Assembly: GCA_003254905.1 (NCBI GenBank) | Contig: QANU01063385.1 | Location: 82,266 to 146,265, forward strand | Direction: 5' to 3' | Length of the DNA stretch: 64,000 bases | DNA from: Nissolia schottii | Lineage: Eukaryota > Streptophyta > Magnoliopsida > Fabales > Fabaceae | Shown: piece after piece, positions 32,028-46,345 of the stretch | Layout of the letters: each line of letters opens with the position of its first letter | Position numbering within the stretch: position 1 is the first letter of the stretch | Position numbers and translations under genes: made by a program | The notes under the pieces: model-generated | The model's database searches: none | Seen by the model: only the letters and a program-made list of their open reading frames with translations | What the model was told of the DNA's origin: nothing

Positions 32028-33060
32028 TGTAACAACCCAAGTTTTTCCTTCGCTAAAACTCCGCTTAATAAATAATTAAGAACATGTTAATAAGGAAAGA
32101 TGAGATAAAAACGAAATAAAATTCAAATAATTTATTTAATCTCTATCGTATTAGTTAAAAATAATAATTTTGCGATCTTGTGACGTTTGTAGACGTTTGG
32201 GTTAGTATTAGGCTATTTTTAGAACTTAAGGGTGACTCAAAGGAGTCTGTAAAATACACTAATATGAAAATAATGTGAGAATATTTCAAGAAAAATTTAA
32301 ATATGAATAAGGAAAATTTATAGGTCACAACGGTATGTCCGAAATAATTTTAGGATGTCCGGACATAAAGAATTAACGAACCAACATGACATAAAACTCA
32401 TTAAGGGTAAAATTGGAATTAATTAGGGCCAAGGGATTAAAACCCTCGGGCAGCCCTCTTTCCCCACGAAAGCCACACACACCAAAAGTCTTTCATTTCA
32501 TCTTTCTAAGTTTTCCAAAAACCTAAAGCTCCATAAGCAAGGTTTCATTAAAACCATCATCATCCTTGCCTTCTATCACCTTAATTCACTCTCCAAGTAA
32601 TCAAGAAGGCAAGCTAGCCTCAAGGTTAGGAGGTTTTCTCCAAAAAGAAGCCAAGCTCACAAGTTCTAACACCCTAATCTTCCATAACCTATGTTTGGCC
32701 TAATTATGTTCATGTTTTCATTTTTAGGTCAAGAAAGCCAAGCAAGCAAGCAAGGCTTGATTTCACCTTTCTTTAATTATCAAGAAGTTAGCCAAAGTGG
32801 GTAACTCTAGTTTCCTAATCCCTTCTTATGGTTAGATAAGTTTATGTATATGTATGTGATTATGTTTGAATGCATGTGCATGTTTGTTCAAGGATGTTAG
32901 AAATTATGATAGGCTTAGAAAATGATTCTAAGGAGTTCTATGATTTGGATTAGGTAGAATTATTATGTGGTAAAGATGTATGAAAAGCTTAGGCAAGTTT
33001 CATGGATGATAGGAAGAGAAAAGAGAGAAAAGCTCTGAATTAGGTCTGCAGGTCGACAGA

Positions 33061-33132
33061 GCGCGCTAAGCGCAGCGCTAAGCGGCGCGCTGAGCGACTT
33101 GCTGAGCGGAGCGCTGAGCGGCTCACTGAGCG
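33061..33132. repeat. Six 12-bp tandem units ending CTRAGCG
   Basis: Successive 12-mers are gcgcgctaagcg, cagcgctaagcg, gcgcgctgagcg, acttgctgagcg, gagcgctgagcg and gctcactgagcg. The last five bases are invariant and the first half varies. The tract is GC-rich in an AT-rich LTR, and partial units continue to 33138. Confidence 0.95.
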
Positions 33133-33447
33133 GCGCTACCTGGTTAAATGCTGCGGCTTCAGCCGTTGAATGAAACCGTAATTCTGCTGGATCGATCTAA
33201 GATTAGAAGAGTTTATGGAACCTTCCTAAAACACATATTCTAGTATCCCATGCTATTGCTCTGATTGATATGCTGTACGTGAAATAAACATGTTAAACAT
33301 GCTTCTGCAATAAAATCTGTGAGGATCTTGATAGCTTACATGCATCTGTGATATACTTAGTTAAAGACATGATAAGAAACTCTGAGATAAGTAATTATGC
33401 TGAAATGAACCATAGGGAAACTAGTATGCCATACTGCAGGTACCATT

Positions 33448-33528
33448 AATGCTGCTGAACTAGGGCCAATGCCCAATGCTGCTGAATAAGGGCCAATGCC
33501 CAATGCTGCTGAAATATGGCTATATGCC
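33448..33528. repeat. Three 27-bp tandem units
   Basis: Units begin aatgctgctgaa and contain gggccaatgccc at 33448-33474 and 33475-33501; a third, more diverged unit follows at 33502-33528. They lie within the putative LTR just before the assembly gap. Confidence 0.85.
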
Positions 33529-33647
33529 ACAGGCTGAAAAGGCTATGTGCCTATGCTGAAAGGCCGTGATTACGTGAGCCGCAATGATCCCACTTCAGGA
33601 GGTCTAGGCATCCTGAATGTGGAAGCCCGCCACAGGTGGTGTCGAGA

Positions 33648-34509
33648 NNNNNNNNNNNNNNNNNNNNNNNNNNNNNNNNNNNNNNNNNNNNNNNNNNNNN
33701 NNNNNNNNNNNNNNNNNNNNNNNNNNNNNNNNNNNNNNNNNNNNNNNNNNNNNNNNNNNNNNNNNNNNNNNNNNNNNNNNNNNNNNNNNNNNNNNNNNNN
33801 NNNNNNNNNNNNNNNNNNNNNNNNNNNNNNNNNNNNNNNNNNNNNNNNNNNNNNNNNNNNNNNNNNNNNNNNNNNNNNNNNNNNNNNNNNNNNNNNNNNN
33901 NNNNNNNNNNNNNNNNNNNNNNNNNNNNNNNNNNNNNNNNNNNNNNNNNNNNNNNNNNNNNNNNNNNNNNNNNNNNNNNNNNNNNNNNNNNNNNNNNNNN
34001 NNNNNNNNNNNNNNNNNNNNNNNNNNNNNNNNNNNNNNNNNNNNNNNNNNNNNNNNNNNNNNNNNNNNNNNNNNNNNNNNNNNNNNNNNNNNNNNNNNNN
34101 NNNNNNNNNNNNNNNNNNNNNNNNNNNNNNNNNNNNNNNNNNNNNNNNNNNNNNNNNNNNNNNNNNNNNNNNNNNNNNNNNNNNNNNNNNNNNNNNNNNN
34201 NNNNNNNNNNNNNNNNNNNNNNNNNNNNNNNNNNNNNNNNNNNNNNNNNNNNNNNNNNNNNNNNNNNNNNNNNNNNNNNNNNNNNNNNNNNNNNNNNNNN
34301 NNNNNNNNNNNNNNNNNNNNNNNNNNNNNNNNNNNNNNNNNNNNNNNNNNNNNNNNNNNNNNNNNNNNNNNNNNNNNNNNNNNNNNNNNNNNNNNNNNNN
34401 NNNNNNNNNNNNNNNNNNNNNNNNNNNNNNNNNNNNNNNNNNNNNNNNNNNNNNNNNNNNNNNNNNNNNNNNNNNNNNNNNNNNNNNNNNNNNNNNNNNN
34501 NNNNNNNNN
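33648..34509. other. Assembly gap (862 N)
   Basis: A run of N. The left edge is retrotransposon LTR and the right edge is exon 5 of CRK gene G in the minus direction. The missing material must include the rest of G and of at least one retrotransposon, so the N count is unlikely to be the true size. Confidence 0.99.
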
Positions 34510-36440
34510 GCAATTCCTACTATAATCTTGTGGCGTGTTTGCCAATCCAAATATAAACGCTTGATTGGATCTACATGTCCAATGAAACATTTAGAATTAT
34601 CAGTAATGTTCAGAATATTTCTTTAACTTTTACAAGAAATATAAATGTAATAGATATGCAGTATGGTCAAGCAGAAGTTCTTCTTTACCAAATAGGAAGA
34701 AATCAAGGCTTTTATTGGGAAGAAACTCGTAGACCAGTATCCTTTCTCCCATTTCCAAACAGAAGCCAAGTAGCCTTGCTAGATTTCGATGTTGAAGCTT
34801 TGCTAGCAATAGAAGTTCATTCTTGAATTCTATATCTCCTTGGCTAGAACCCCTGGACAACCTTTTGATAGCAACTTCTTCGCCATTGGGTAGCCTACCC
34901 TGAAAATATAAATGAATTTTGGTACATTTAAATTCACTGCCAGTTACTTAAACAGACTTAATCTTTAGCTATATCATATATACCTTGTAGACAAGTCCAA
35001 ATCCACCTTGTCCAAGCTTATTTGCCAATGAAAAGTTATCTGTAGCGTCCATGATGGTTTGAAAGTCGAACTGAAATGTCTCAGTGGGTTCAATTTCGTA
35101 GTCAGCTTCAGATTCACCTGCTTAATATGTTTGAAAGGTTCTTTGAATGATATTTAAGATTGGGGCTGCAGCATGTGCAGAAGTTATTTCATATCTACTA
35201 TATAATTTTTATTTGATTAATATGCACTAAGAAGAACTATTTAATTGACAACGAGAGTCTATATAAAATAAAAAATAAAAAAATGCCAAGTAAATTTCTA
35301 TATTGATTTGTCTGTCTATGTTGTTAATTTGTTAAGTGAACAATTCATTGACACATGGTATGCCGCAGACAATAGTTTAATGGACTTACTTTCCGAAAAT
35401 TTCCTTGGCTTCCTCCTCCTTAAATAGAAGCATATAAAGATGAGCAATACAACAAAGGAGACAATTGGCACAACTATGGCAATCAGAGTTCGTGATGAGC
35501 TGCTCTTTCCTGTGAAAACCAACAGCTCAAAGCTGAGTTGGAGCTGAATAAGACATTAATTATAGAATAGTGCAATGCATATTGAGATGTCATGATATCT
35601 ATGAAATGAACCTTGTTTACCAGTGATGGATGGAGTAGGCGGATGGAACGGTTGCTGTGCCGTTGGAGGGGGCGCATCGCTGCTTACAGAATCATAGTAG
35701 TAAGGGAAATTATCAAATCTGAGATTACAACTCGGCCGCAAAAGCCTGGCGCGTATCTTGCCAGCACAGCAGTTAGGGATGAATGAGATTACTCCAACCA
35801 AGCAATCAAGGCAATCCATCCCTGACAAATCAGGCGTGCACTGCACGTGAGCAAATATGCTCTGAAACGCCGGGCCAGCTGCCTTGGCTGCAGCAAACTT
35901 GAGAAGGGAGCTGCCGGACGCAGCTCTGTCTCTCAGGCTTCCCAGCAAGTCCCCAAGAACTTGATTGAACTTATCCTCATCGGTTACGTTTTGTCTGTTA
36001 TATCTGTACCAGAAAGGGTTAAGTTCCATGACCCCCAATATGTTTCGGTTAGAGTAGCGCAGCATGCAATTATCAAAATAAGCTATTGCCTCCTTCTGGT
36101 TTGGACAGGCCTGTGTGAGCAGGGCTCTGGATTCATTGAGGCAACTGAGGCAATCATCTTGATTAAGATCTCCCCTGCACATCGCAATGAGGTCAACTTT
36201 GTCGGTGCTTTCGCCCTCGGAGGAATTGAAGAAACCATAGTTGATTCTGGTGTTAGAAGTGAGGTTGGACAGGAGGGTCTTGAGGTTGGCATGGTAGGTG
36301 CTATTGGCAGTGTAGTTACCACTGCTGCTACTGCAATATTTCTTCAAGAAGCCTGGCTGGGCGGTGGCTAGAGACGTGAAGATGACAAGGAGGGAAAGAA
36401 ATGAGAACAAAGTTCTAGAAACTATGGCGATAGCAGCCAT
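34510..36440 (-). CDS. Cysteine-rich receptor-like protein kinase (gene G), 3' part lost in the gap
   Basis: Visible exons: 36440-35621, 35509-35390, 35117-34984, 34899-34689 and the first 61 bp of exon 5 (34570-34510), where the gap begins at [12 protein letters not shown]. All visible frames are open. The protein starts [20 protein letters not shown] (signal peptide), then DUF26-1 ([13 protein letters not shown]), DUF26-2 ([13 protein letters not shown]), a proline-rich stalk ([16 protein letters not shown]), the TM exon ([20 protein letters not shown]), GQGGFG and [14 protein letters not shown]. The kinase belongs to the D/F class. Intron 1 is only 111 bp because about 700 bp present in D and F is missing. 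Activity cannot be judged because HRD and DFG are in the gap. Confidence 0.85.
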
Positions 36441-37062
36441 CCTTTATGACTGGGATAGATGTAATTGAAGGTTAAGAGAGGAAGGTAGCTAGCTCCTTAC
36501 GATGAAATAGAGATTCTGTTTTGTTTTTATATATCAGCTGTCTTCCTTTTCTTGGAAACAACCAGGCTTCTTAATCATTATATTAAATATCCACTAGTAG
36601 AAAGATTGGGAAAAGGAAGTCTCCCCATGATTGTTGGTCAAACATCATGCTGATATCTACCATAGTGATCCGAATGAAACTAGTGGTGCAGTCTTCTTTA
36701 TTACTAGATGTAAACTAAAATATACATATCACACCTTGCTGTGGCGTGTCCCATTTTCACATCTACATTTCAAAATAACACAAATTCTAGAAGTATATGT
36801 AATAAATCAAAGAAGGCATTCAAATGGTTGTTGGGCACCAATCTTTTCCATTTTGAGATCAACTTGCATTTTTTTTTTTTTGCGTCGTCACGTTGTTAGA
36901 GCCAAAAATAATATGAACACAATATTTTTAAAGGATTGTCAGATGTAGTTCGCAAACATTAATAGGAAATAGAATTGATGGAACTGAATTCTCTGATTAT
37001 TGATTGAAGTAAGCTTGGTTTATATACAAGTATCAATCAACAGCTCTAAAAACTAAGCTAGT
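36441..37062 (-). promoter_or_regulatory. Promoter region of gene G
   Basis: Intergenic sequence between G and the copia element. A TATA box (TATATAAA on the minus strand) lies at 36525-36532, about 85-92 bp above the start codon. A W-box core TTGACC lies at 36636-36641 (minus strand, GTTTGACCAAC), a known WRKY site and a plausible link to defence induction. The distal part, from about 36640 to 37062, matches 30320-30752 upstream of F. No gene. Confidence 0.5.
36525..36532 (-). promoter_or_regulatory. TATA box of gene G
   Basis: TATATAAA on the minus strand, 85-92 bp above the start codon at 36440. The copy in F (about 30202-30210) has been pushed about 240 bp from its start by the promoter duplication. 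Confidence 0.5.
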
Positions 37063-37280
37063 TGTTAGAATATTCTAGACCATAAATTAGCTAAAATCAA
37101 ATATTCTTGTATCACAAATCAGCTACAATCAAGGAGAAAATATTCCTATAAATAATATGTAATATTTACCATAATTAGCATTGTAACATGCTATAGATAA
37201 ACCTTTCATGTATACAGTTGAATCAATCAGAATAAAAAAGATATGTTTTCCACCAATACATTTCTTTTATCATAGTAAGA
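37063..37280 (+). repeat. 5' LTR of copia copy 2
   Basis: 218 bp, starting tgttagaatattctagacc and ending catagtaaga, immediately followed by the primer binding site. Confidence 0.95.
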
Positions 37281-37292
37281 TGGTATCTGAGC
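37281..37292 (+). other. Primer binding site of copia copy 2
   Basis: tggtatctgagc differs by one base from TGGTATCAGAGC, the usual copia site complementary to initiator Met tRNA. Confidence 0.85.
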
Positions 37293-40200
37293 AGTGTTTT
37301 TTGATTCTGGGAACTCAGAGAAATTTCAACATTGTTCGTCTTTTACCTTTATCAACCTAAATTAACTCGAAATAGTCACAACCTGCAACCAAAACATGTC
37401 AGAAATCAGTGAAAATTCTGACAACAATACCAATCGAAATTCAACCAACATCCCTGATGAATTAACACTACAAATAGCTGCGTTGTTGCGAAATAGCCTT
37501 GGAGCACAGCCTGCAACTACCAATTCCGAGAATCTATCTCTTGGAATCAAATTCAGTGGAGACAATTATGCATTATGGGCAAACTTGATGAAAAAAGCTA
37601 TTGGAGGCAGAGGGAGAGGCTCTCACATTACTAGAGAATCTTCACATTTGTCAAAAACAGATCAAGCATGTAGTTGGGAATAAGATGGTTAATGCGAATT
37701 TACGTCTCGCAATATCCGACTGCAAAAGCCCTTTGGGATGGGCTGGCTATTACATACGGTTCTAGAACCGATTCGCTGCAGGTATTTGATCTTCACAGGA
37801 AGGCCAATTCATTGAGACAAGGTGGAGACACCTTAGAAGATTGTTGGAACAAACTGCAGAGTATCTGGATAACCATCGATTGACAAGATCCAAACCCAAT
37901 GAAGGATCCAGAAGATATCCAGATTTACAGAAATAAAATTCAAGAGCAGAGACTTTATCAATTGTTAACAACCATTGATGATAAGTTTGAACCAATTAAG
38001 CGGGACATTTAGAGGTGGGATTCACTTCCCTCAGTCGAAGCTGCTTACGCCATTGTACGGTGGGAGGTCGCCAAGCTCCACATTTTGAAAGTGGCATCCT
38101 CCGAAGTCGACTCATCATCGGGGATTGGTGTAGGTCTGGTGGCCAGAACCTCAGGGGACTGAAGCAACAGAGAATCGAGACAGTTAGGACAATCGGTCGG
38201 AAAAACCAAATTCTGTTCAATTCACAGCGGAATAGGGACAGAGAAGACAAATCGAAGCTCGTTTGTGCCCATTACGGGATGAAAAAGCACACTAAAGAAA
38301 CATGCTTTAAGATTGTGGGCTATCCAGACTGGTGGGAAGACAACCACAAGGAGAAATCGGGACAACGTGTGAACGATGGCAAGGGAGCCGCCTCTGCAGG
38401 AAACCAGGACACCGGAACAGAACCAGCAACATCGGGACAACAGGGAGGCGCAATGGGTTACTGAGGCGCAGCTATGGCAATAAACTAGGCAAACCCTAGA
38501 GGTAAAGGGTTTGGGATTGACAACCCAAGCCCTTCAATTGTTAACCCCCTAACACCCTGTTGTTTTGCTTTTGATGAGTATGAGGATAATGTTTTATGTG
38601 ATGAACAAGCTTGTCTCCCTTATGGCTTCTTAACTCAGAAAAATCATAGCCCAAAACCTACCAAACCCAATCTGCATCCAATTTTTGCCTTGAAAAATCA
38701 GTTGACTGGATTTTTGATTGTGAAGCTACAGATACTATGACCTATGATCCAAAAGATTTTTTAAACTAATCATCACCGTCTAAGTCCCATATTGAGACTA
38801 CTAGTGGAGAACTTGTTGAGGTGAAAGGAGGGGGTTCTATTGTGTTTTCTAACAAAATGAAGTTAAATAATTGTCTATATGTCCCGACATTATCTTCCAA
38901 ATTGTTTTCACTTAGTCAGGTGACAAAGAACTTAACTGTGTGGTGCTAGTGTATCCAAAATTTTGCCTTTTGCAAGGCATTCTTAAGAAGGAGATCATTG
39001 GGCGTGGTAATGAGCGAGGAGGCCTTTACTATGTTGATGAGGTGGTTTACCAGGGACATGCCATGTTTTCTCACGGAACGGTTAACAGACAACTTTGGTT
39101 GTGGCATCGACGTCTTGGTCATCCATCCTTTGGGTATCTCAAGTTTTTATTTCCCAGTCTTTTTCAAAATAAATCCACTCATATGAAGTGTGAAACTTGT
39201 ATTCGTGCTAAAAATCATTGAGTTTCCTTTTATCAAAGCAACACTAAAGTTGATTCTGCTTTGTCATTAATCCATTCTGATGTTTGGGGCCAGCTCATAT
39301 TTTCTAATAATAGTCGGTTGCAGTATTTTGCATTATTTGTGGATGATTTTCTCGCATGACTTGGATATATTTTATGAAACATAAATTAGAAGTGCCTGAG
39401 AAATTCTTCATGTTTTACCAAATGATTCATACTCAGTTTAATAAGAAAATACAAATTCTTCGCTCCGATAATGGCGGAGAGTTTATAAATCAGTCCATGA
39501 AAGCTTTTTTCCAAGAAAATGGTCTTGTCCATCAAACTTCGTGCCCCAACACACCCCAACAAAATGGTGTAGCTGAACAGAAGAATCGAATATTACTTGA
39601 AATGACCCGTACCATGATGATTGAATCTCGAGTTCCAAAATCTTTTTGTCCTGAAGCTCTAGCTACATCAGCATACCTTATCAACTGACTTCCTACCAAA
39701 ATTCTTAACCACAAAACCCTTTTACAAACCCTAGCTACTCAAACCACCATCCCTTCTATCCTAACCTTACCACCCTGAGTCTTTGGCTGTTTAGTGTTCA
39801 GCCATATTCCTAAAAACGATAGAAACAAACTTGATCCTTTTGTAGAGAAATATGCCTTTGTGGGGTATGCCATGCATCAAAAAGGATATTGTTGTTATAA
39901 TCCATTCGTTCGTTGCATCCATGTCACTATGGATTGTGACTTATTAGAATCTGAATTTTTCTACCACCAGCCTAGTGTTCAGGGGGAGAGCGTCAGTGAA
40001 CCACTAAGTTGGTTAAGCAGTCTAAGTTGTTCCGAATATGTTCTAACAGAGCGGGTAGATGGAGCCACTGAACCTACCTTTCCCAACGTAGCCGGGGTTG
40101 ACGGACCAGTATACACAATCGATGAACCTGCTTCGGAAAGTGTCCGACAAAAGGTAAATGAATCGTACTCTGATGATTTGTCCTTTGATTTAAATAATGC

Positions 40201-40814
40201 CGCTAATCGTGATGACAACTTAGTCTCGGAACCAGAAGAGCCAGAGGCATTTGTCCTACCTCCGAGGAGAAGTAGAGGTGTGCCACCTAATTGATACTCA
40301 CCAGAGCATGTGCCCCGTGCTTCAAGGTATCCAGTAAATGTAGCCAAGGGGAGAGCTGTTGATGCTGCAAATGCATTCTCTGTCACTCTTCTTTTAGAAA
40401 ATATTCCAAAAACAGCTCAAGAAGCAAGTAAGAAGATTGAATAGCAAGAAGCTATAAATACAGAAATGAAAGCACTTGAGAAAAGTGGCACATGGGAGAA
40501 ATGTGTGTTACCAAGTGGAAAGAGACCAGTCGGTTGCATGTGGGTCTTTACCATCAAATACAAGCCTGATGGAACCATTGAATGATACAAAGCAAGATTG
40601 GTAGCTAAGGGATATACACAGACATATGGCGTCGACTACTCAGAAACCTTTTCCCCAGTTGCCAAAATTGACATTATCAGGGTGTTCTTTTCAGTAGTAG
40701 CAAATAAGGACTGGCCACTTCATCAGTTCGATGTCAAGAATGCTTTCCTGCATGGAGATCTGAAAGAGGAGGTATATATGGAAGCACTACCCGGGTTCTC
40801 GGATGACTTCCGAG

Positions 40815-41687
40815 TAGGGGTGTCAAACAGGGCGGGCCGGCCTGTTTATCCCTGTTGGCCTAAACGAGCCGAGCCAAAATTATGCCTATTTTTAGGATCC
40901 GGCTCGTTTATGGTCGATCTGTAGGCCTAAACGAGTCAACCCACTAGCGGTTTATTTTTTCAAAAGAAATTAAAATTTTGGCCTATTTTTTATGATTTAA
41001 ATACAAAGTTGTGAATAATTATGCGCGATCATGTTTAACTACTTTTTATCATCTATCTATTAATTAATTAGAAAGAAATAGTTTAAATGGTTGATTGCGA
41101 TATTATATTATCTTTTTTGTTCCTTCAACTATCTTGCTTGAAAGATATTAAATGCTTTCAAATGCTATTTAAAATCGATTCATGAATTAATACAACTTTC
41201 ATTAATTAAATGACGGCATATAACATTGATGTGAGTATTGTTATGTTATGATCAAAAACACAATTGGAACTCTTTGTCGTAGATTAATCAATAATGAACA
41301 AGGTTTGAAAGTATATATCAACTTGTAGGGCGTAGACATTCATTGAAGGAATATAATGCAAAATTTATCAATATCTATGTCATAGCACTTTAGCTGTATA
41401 ACAATATAAATATAATTAAGTAGTTAAGCATAACAAATAGTTAAACATGCTCAATTATAAGTAAACTCTTAAACTCCAAAATAAAATTTAGAGTTCAAAA
41501 TGGAACTTTTAAAAAATTGATTTTTTTTATAAATAAAAAAAATATATTTCACGGGCTAGCCTGCGGGCTACGGGTCAAACCAATTTTTTTTCAAATTTTC
41601 ACGGACCTATTTTTTGCATGTAAAGCCCGTCCATTTAACTGAGTAAACGGGTCGAGCCCACGGGCCGAACTCATTTTGACAACCCTA
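40815..41687. mobile_element. 873-bp non-autonomous hAT nested in the copia reverse transcriptase
   Basis: It starts taggggtgtcaaacagggcg and ends gaactcattttgacaaccc plus ta. The octamer cttccgag flanks it at 40807-40814 and 41688-41695, a perfect target duplication. The ends carry gggccgg/ggcctaaacga motifs like the elements at 13602 and 5287. The AT-rich core has no transposase. Removing it and one octamer rejoins the reverse transcriptase frame region. Confidence 0.96.
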
Positions 41688-42820
41688 CTTCCGAGGAAAT
41701 GAAGTATGCAAGTTCAAGAAAGCTTTATATGGGCTTAAACAATCTCCACGTGCATGGTTTGGGAGGTTTACAATGGTTATGAAGCGATATGGGTACAGAC
41801 AAAGCAATGCTGACCATACCCTGTTCTTCAAGAGGAGAGGAGATCTTATTACTTGCCTGATAATATATGTTGATGACATGATCATAACAGGAAGTGATGA
41901 AGAAGAAATTTCACAACTTTGAATGGATCTCTTTACAGAGTTTGAGATGAAAGATCTCGGTGGACTGAAATATTTTCTAGGGATTGAAGTTCTCCGATCA
42001 AGAGAAGGAATTTACATCTCTCAATGAAAGTATATACTGGACTTGTTGGTTGAAACTGGTATGGTGGATTGCACACCCAATGATACTCCGATGATGGTGA
42101 ACCACAAACTCAAGATGATTGAGGGAACTGAGCTAGCAGATCGGGAGAAGTACCAAAGGCTGGTGGGAAAGCTAATCTACTTAGCCCATACTAGACTAGA
42201 CATTGCTTACGTCATTGGAGTAGTAAGCCAGTTCATGCACCAACCTCAGGTAGATCACATGGAAGCAACCATGAGGATAGTACGATACCTTAAGGGCACT
42301 CTGGGAAGAGGTATCGTGTTCAGGAAGAATGGACATCTAGACGTTGAGGCCTTTACTGATGCTGGTTGGGCTGGCAACCCAAATGATAGACGATCCACAA
42401 CAGGATATTTTACTTTAGTTGGAAGGAACTTGGTCACTTGGAGAAGTGAAAAACAGAAGGTAGTGGCACTATCAAGTGAGCAAGCAGAATTCAGGGGCAT
42501 TGTAAAAGGAATCATAGAGATCCTTTGGCTGAAGAAATCGATGGATGATATCGGTTTTCCACTAAAGCTTCTGACTCAGTTGATGTGTGACAATAAGGCG
42601 GCAATTAACATTTCAGAAAACCCTGTACAACATGACAGAACGAAACACGTAGAAGTGGATCGGCATTTCATAAAGGAGAAGATCGAGGATGGCACTGTTG
42701 AGCTACTCTTTATGAGATTTGAAAATCAGTTGGCAGACATTCTCACAAAGGCAGTTACAAGAAGGATATTAGAATCAGTATTGTGCAAGTTGAATATTGG
42801 AGATCCCACTACTCAACTTG

Positions 42821-42828
42821 AGGGGGAG
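42821..42828 (+). other. Polypurine tract of copia copy 2
   Basis: agggggag directly abuts the 3' LTR; it overlaps the final codons of the RNase H frame (QLEGEC). Confidence 0.85.
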
Positions 42829-43046
42829 TGTTAGAATATTTTAGACCATAAATCAGCTACAATCAAATATTCCTGTATTACAAATCAGCTACAATCAAGG
42901 AGAAAATATTCCTGTAACTAATATGTAGTATTTACCATAATTAGCATTGTAACATACTATAGATAGACTTCTCATGTATAAAATTGAATCAATCAAAATA
43001 AAAAAGATATGTTTTCCACCAATAAGTTTCTTTTATCATAGTAAGA
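42829..43046 (+). repeat. 3' LTR of copia copy 2
   Basis: 218 bp, starting tgttagaatattttagacc and ending catagtaaga, followed by the target duplication ctagt. Confidence 0.95.
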
Positions 43047-43270
43047 CTAGTAACTGAATTAACAACTCTAACTGCTAGTAACAGACTAACTACTGTTAAG
43101 TTAACTAACTCTAACAACGTTCTAGTCAACTAACTACAGTAAACAACCATCACGCAAGTGTGTGATGTAGAATATCATCTATGAAACATAATCCAAATGA
43201 AGGTGGCCAATCTGTTCCTGACTCCTGAGTTTAGAAAGTTTCTCCCTGACTTTAATCATATGATTCATAT

Positions 43271-46261
<2,991 letters not shown>

Positions 46262-46302
46262 GACACATAAGTTGTATGTGTTTTTGCGGATAGAGAGACA
46301 AA

Positions 46303-46311
46303 CTATATATA
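46303..46311 (-). promoter_or_regulatory. TATA box of gene H
   Basis: TATATATAG on the minus strand, 42-50 bp above the chosen start codon at 46261. It lies downstream of the alternative Met at 46345, which would therefore probably not be transcribed. Confidence 0.5.
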
Positions 46312-46345
46312 TGAGGAAAGTTTTAGTGCTTCCACGAGAAATCAT

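Larger units (their letters stand above)
32028..33647 (+). mobile_element. LTR of a second retrotransposon (gypsy-like), inserted in copia copy 1 and cut by the gap
   Basis: At 32028 the copia gag changes abruptly to tgtaacaacccaagtttttc, a typical TGTAAC-type LTR start. The next 1.6 kb has no long frame. It contains short tandem repeats (33061-33132 and 33448-33528) and a long untranslated stretch, as in large gypsy LTRs. The assembly gap begins at 33648, so the LTR end, primer site and coding part are not visible and the gypsy assignment is inference. A target duplication cannot be tested. Confidence 0.55.
37396..42834 (+). pseudogene. Copia gag-pol polyprotein remnant
   Basis: Gag starts MSEISENSDNNTNRN at 37396. 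A knuckle at about 38258-38300 reads CAHYGMKKHTKETC, where the second Cys is replaced by Tyr. The pre-integrase block LWHRRLGHPSFGYLKF (about 39105) and integrase core LRSDNGGEF and TPQQNGVAEQKNR (39356-39688) follow. The reverse transcriptase has [20 protein letters not shown] and [19 protein letters not shown] (40598-40810). It resumes after the hAT with YVDDM (about 41865), and RNase H runs 42043-42834. The frame is broken many times; at least seven stops are TGA where copia proteins usually have Arg (37881, 39219, 39686, 40292, 40583, 41920, 42025). Not functional. Confidence 0.93.
37063..43046 (+). mobile_element. Full-length but decayed Ty1/copia retrotransposon (copy 2) with a nested hAT
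   Basis: LTRs of 218 bp at 37063-37280 and 42829-43046 both start tgttagaatatt and end tagtaaga. The 5-bp target duplication ctagt is present at 37058-37062 and 43047-43051. The primer site tggtatctgagc directly follows the 5' LTR, and a polypurine tract agggggag (42821-42828) directly precedes the 3' LTR. Internal order is gag - integrase - reverse transcriptase - RNase H, which is copia. I count about 17 differences between the LTRs by eye, so the insertion is old. The hAT at 40815-41687 splits the reverse transcriptase. An LTR end in GA rather than CA is unusual but is fixed by the flanks. Confidence 0.96.

Noticed and set aside
33551..34626. Several long open frames on both strands spanning the N gap
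   Set aside because: They consist almost entirely of unknown residues from the run of N and are artefacts.
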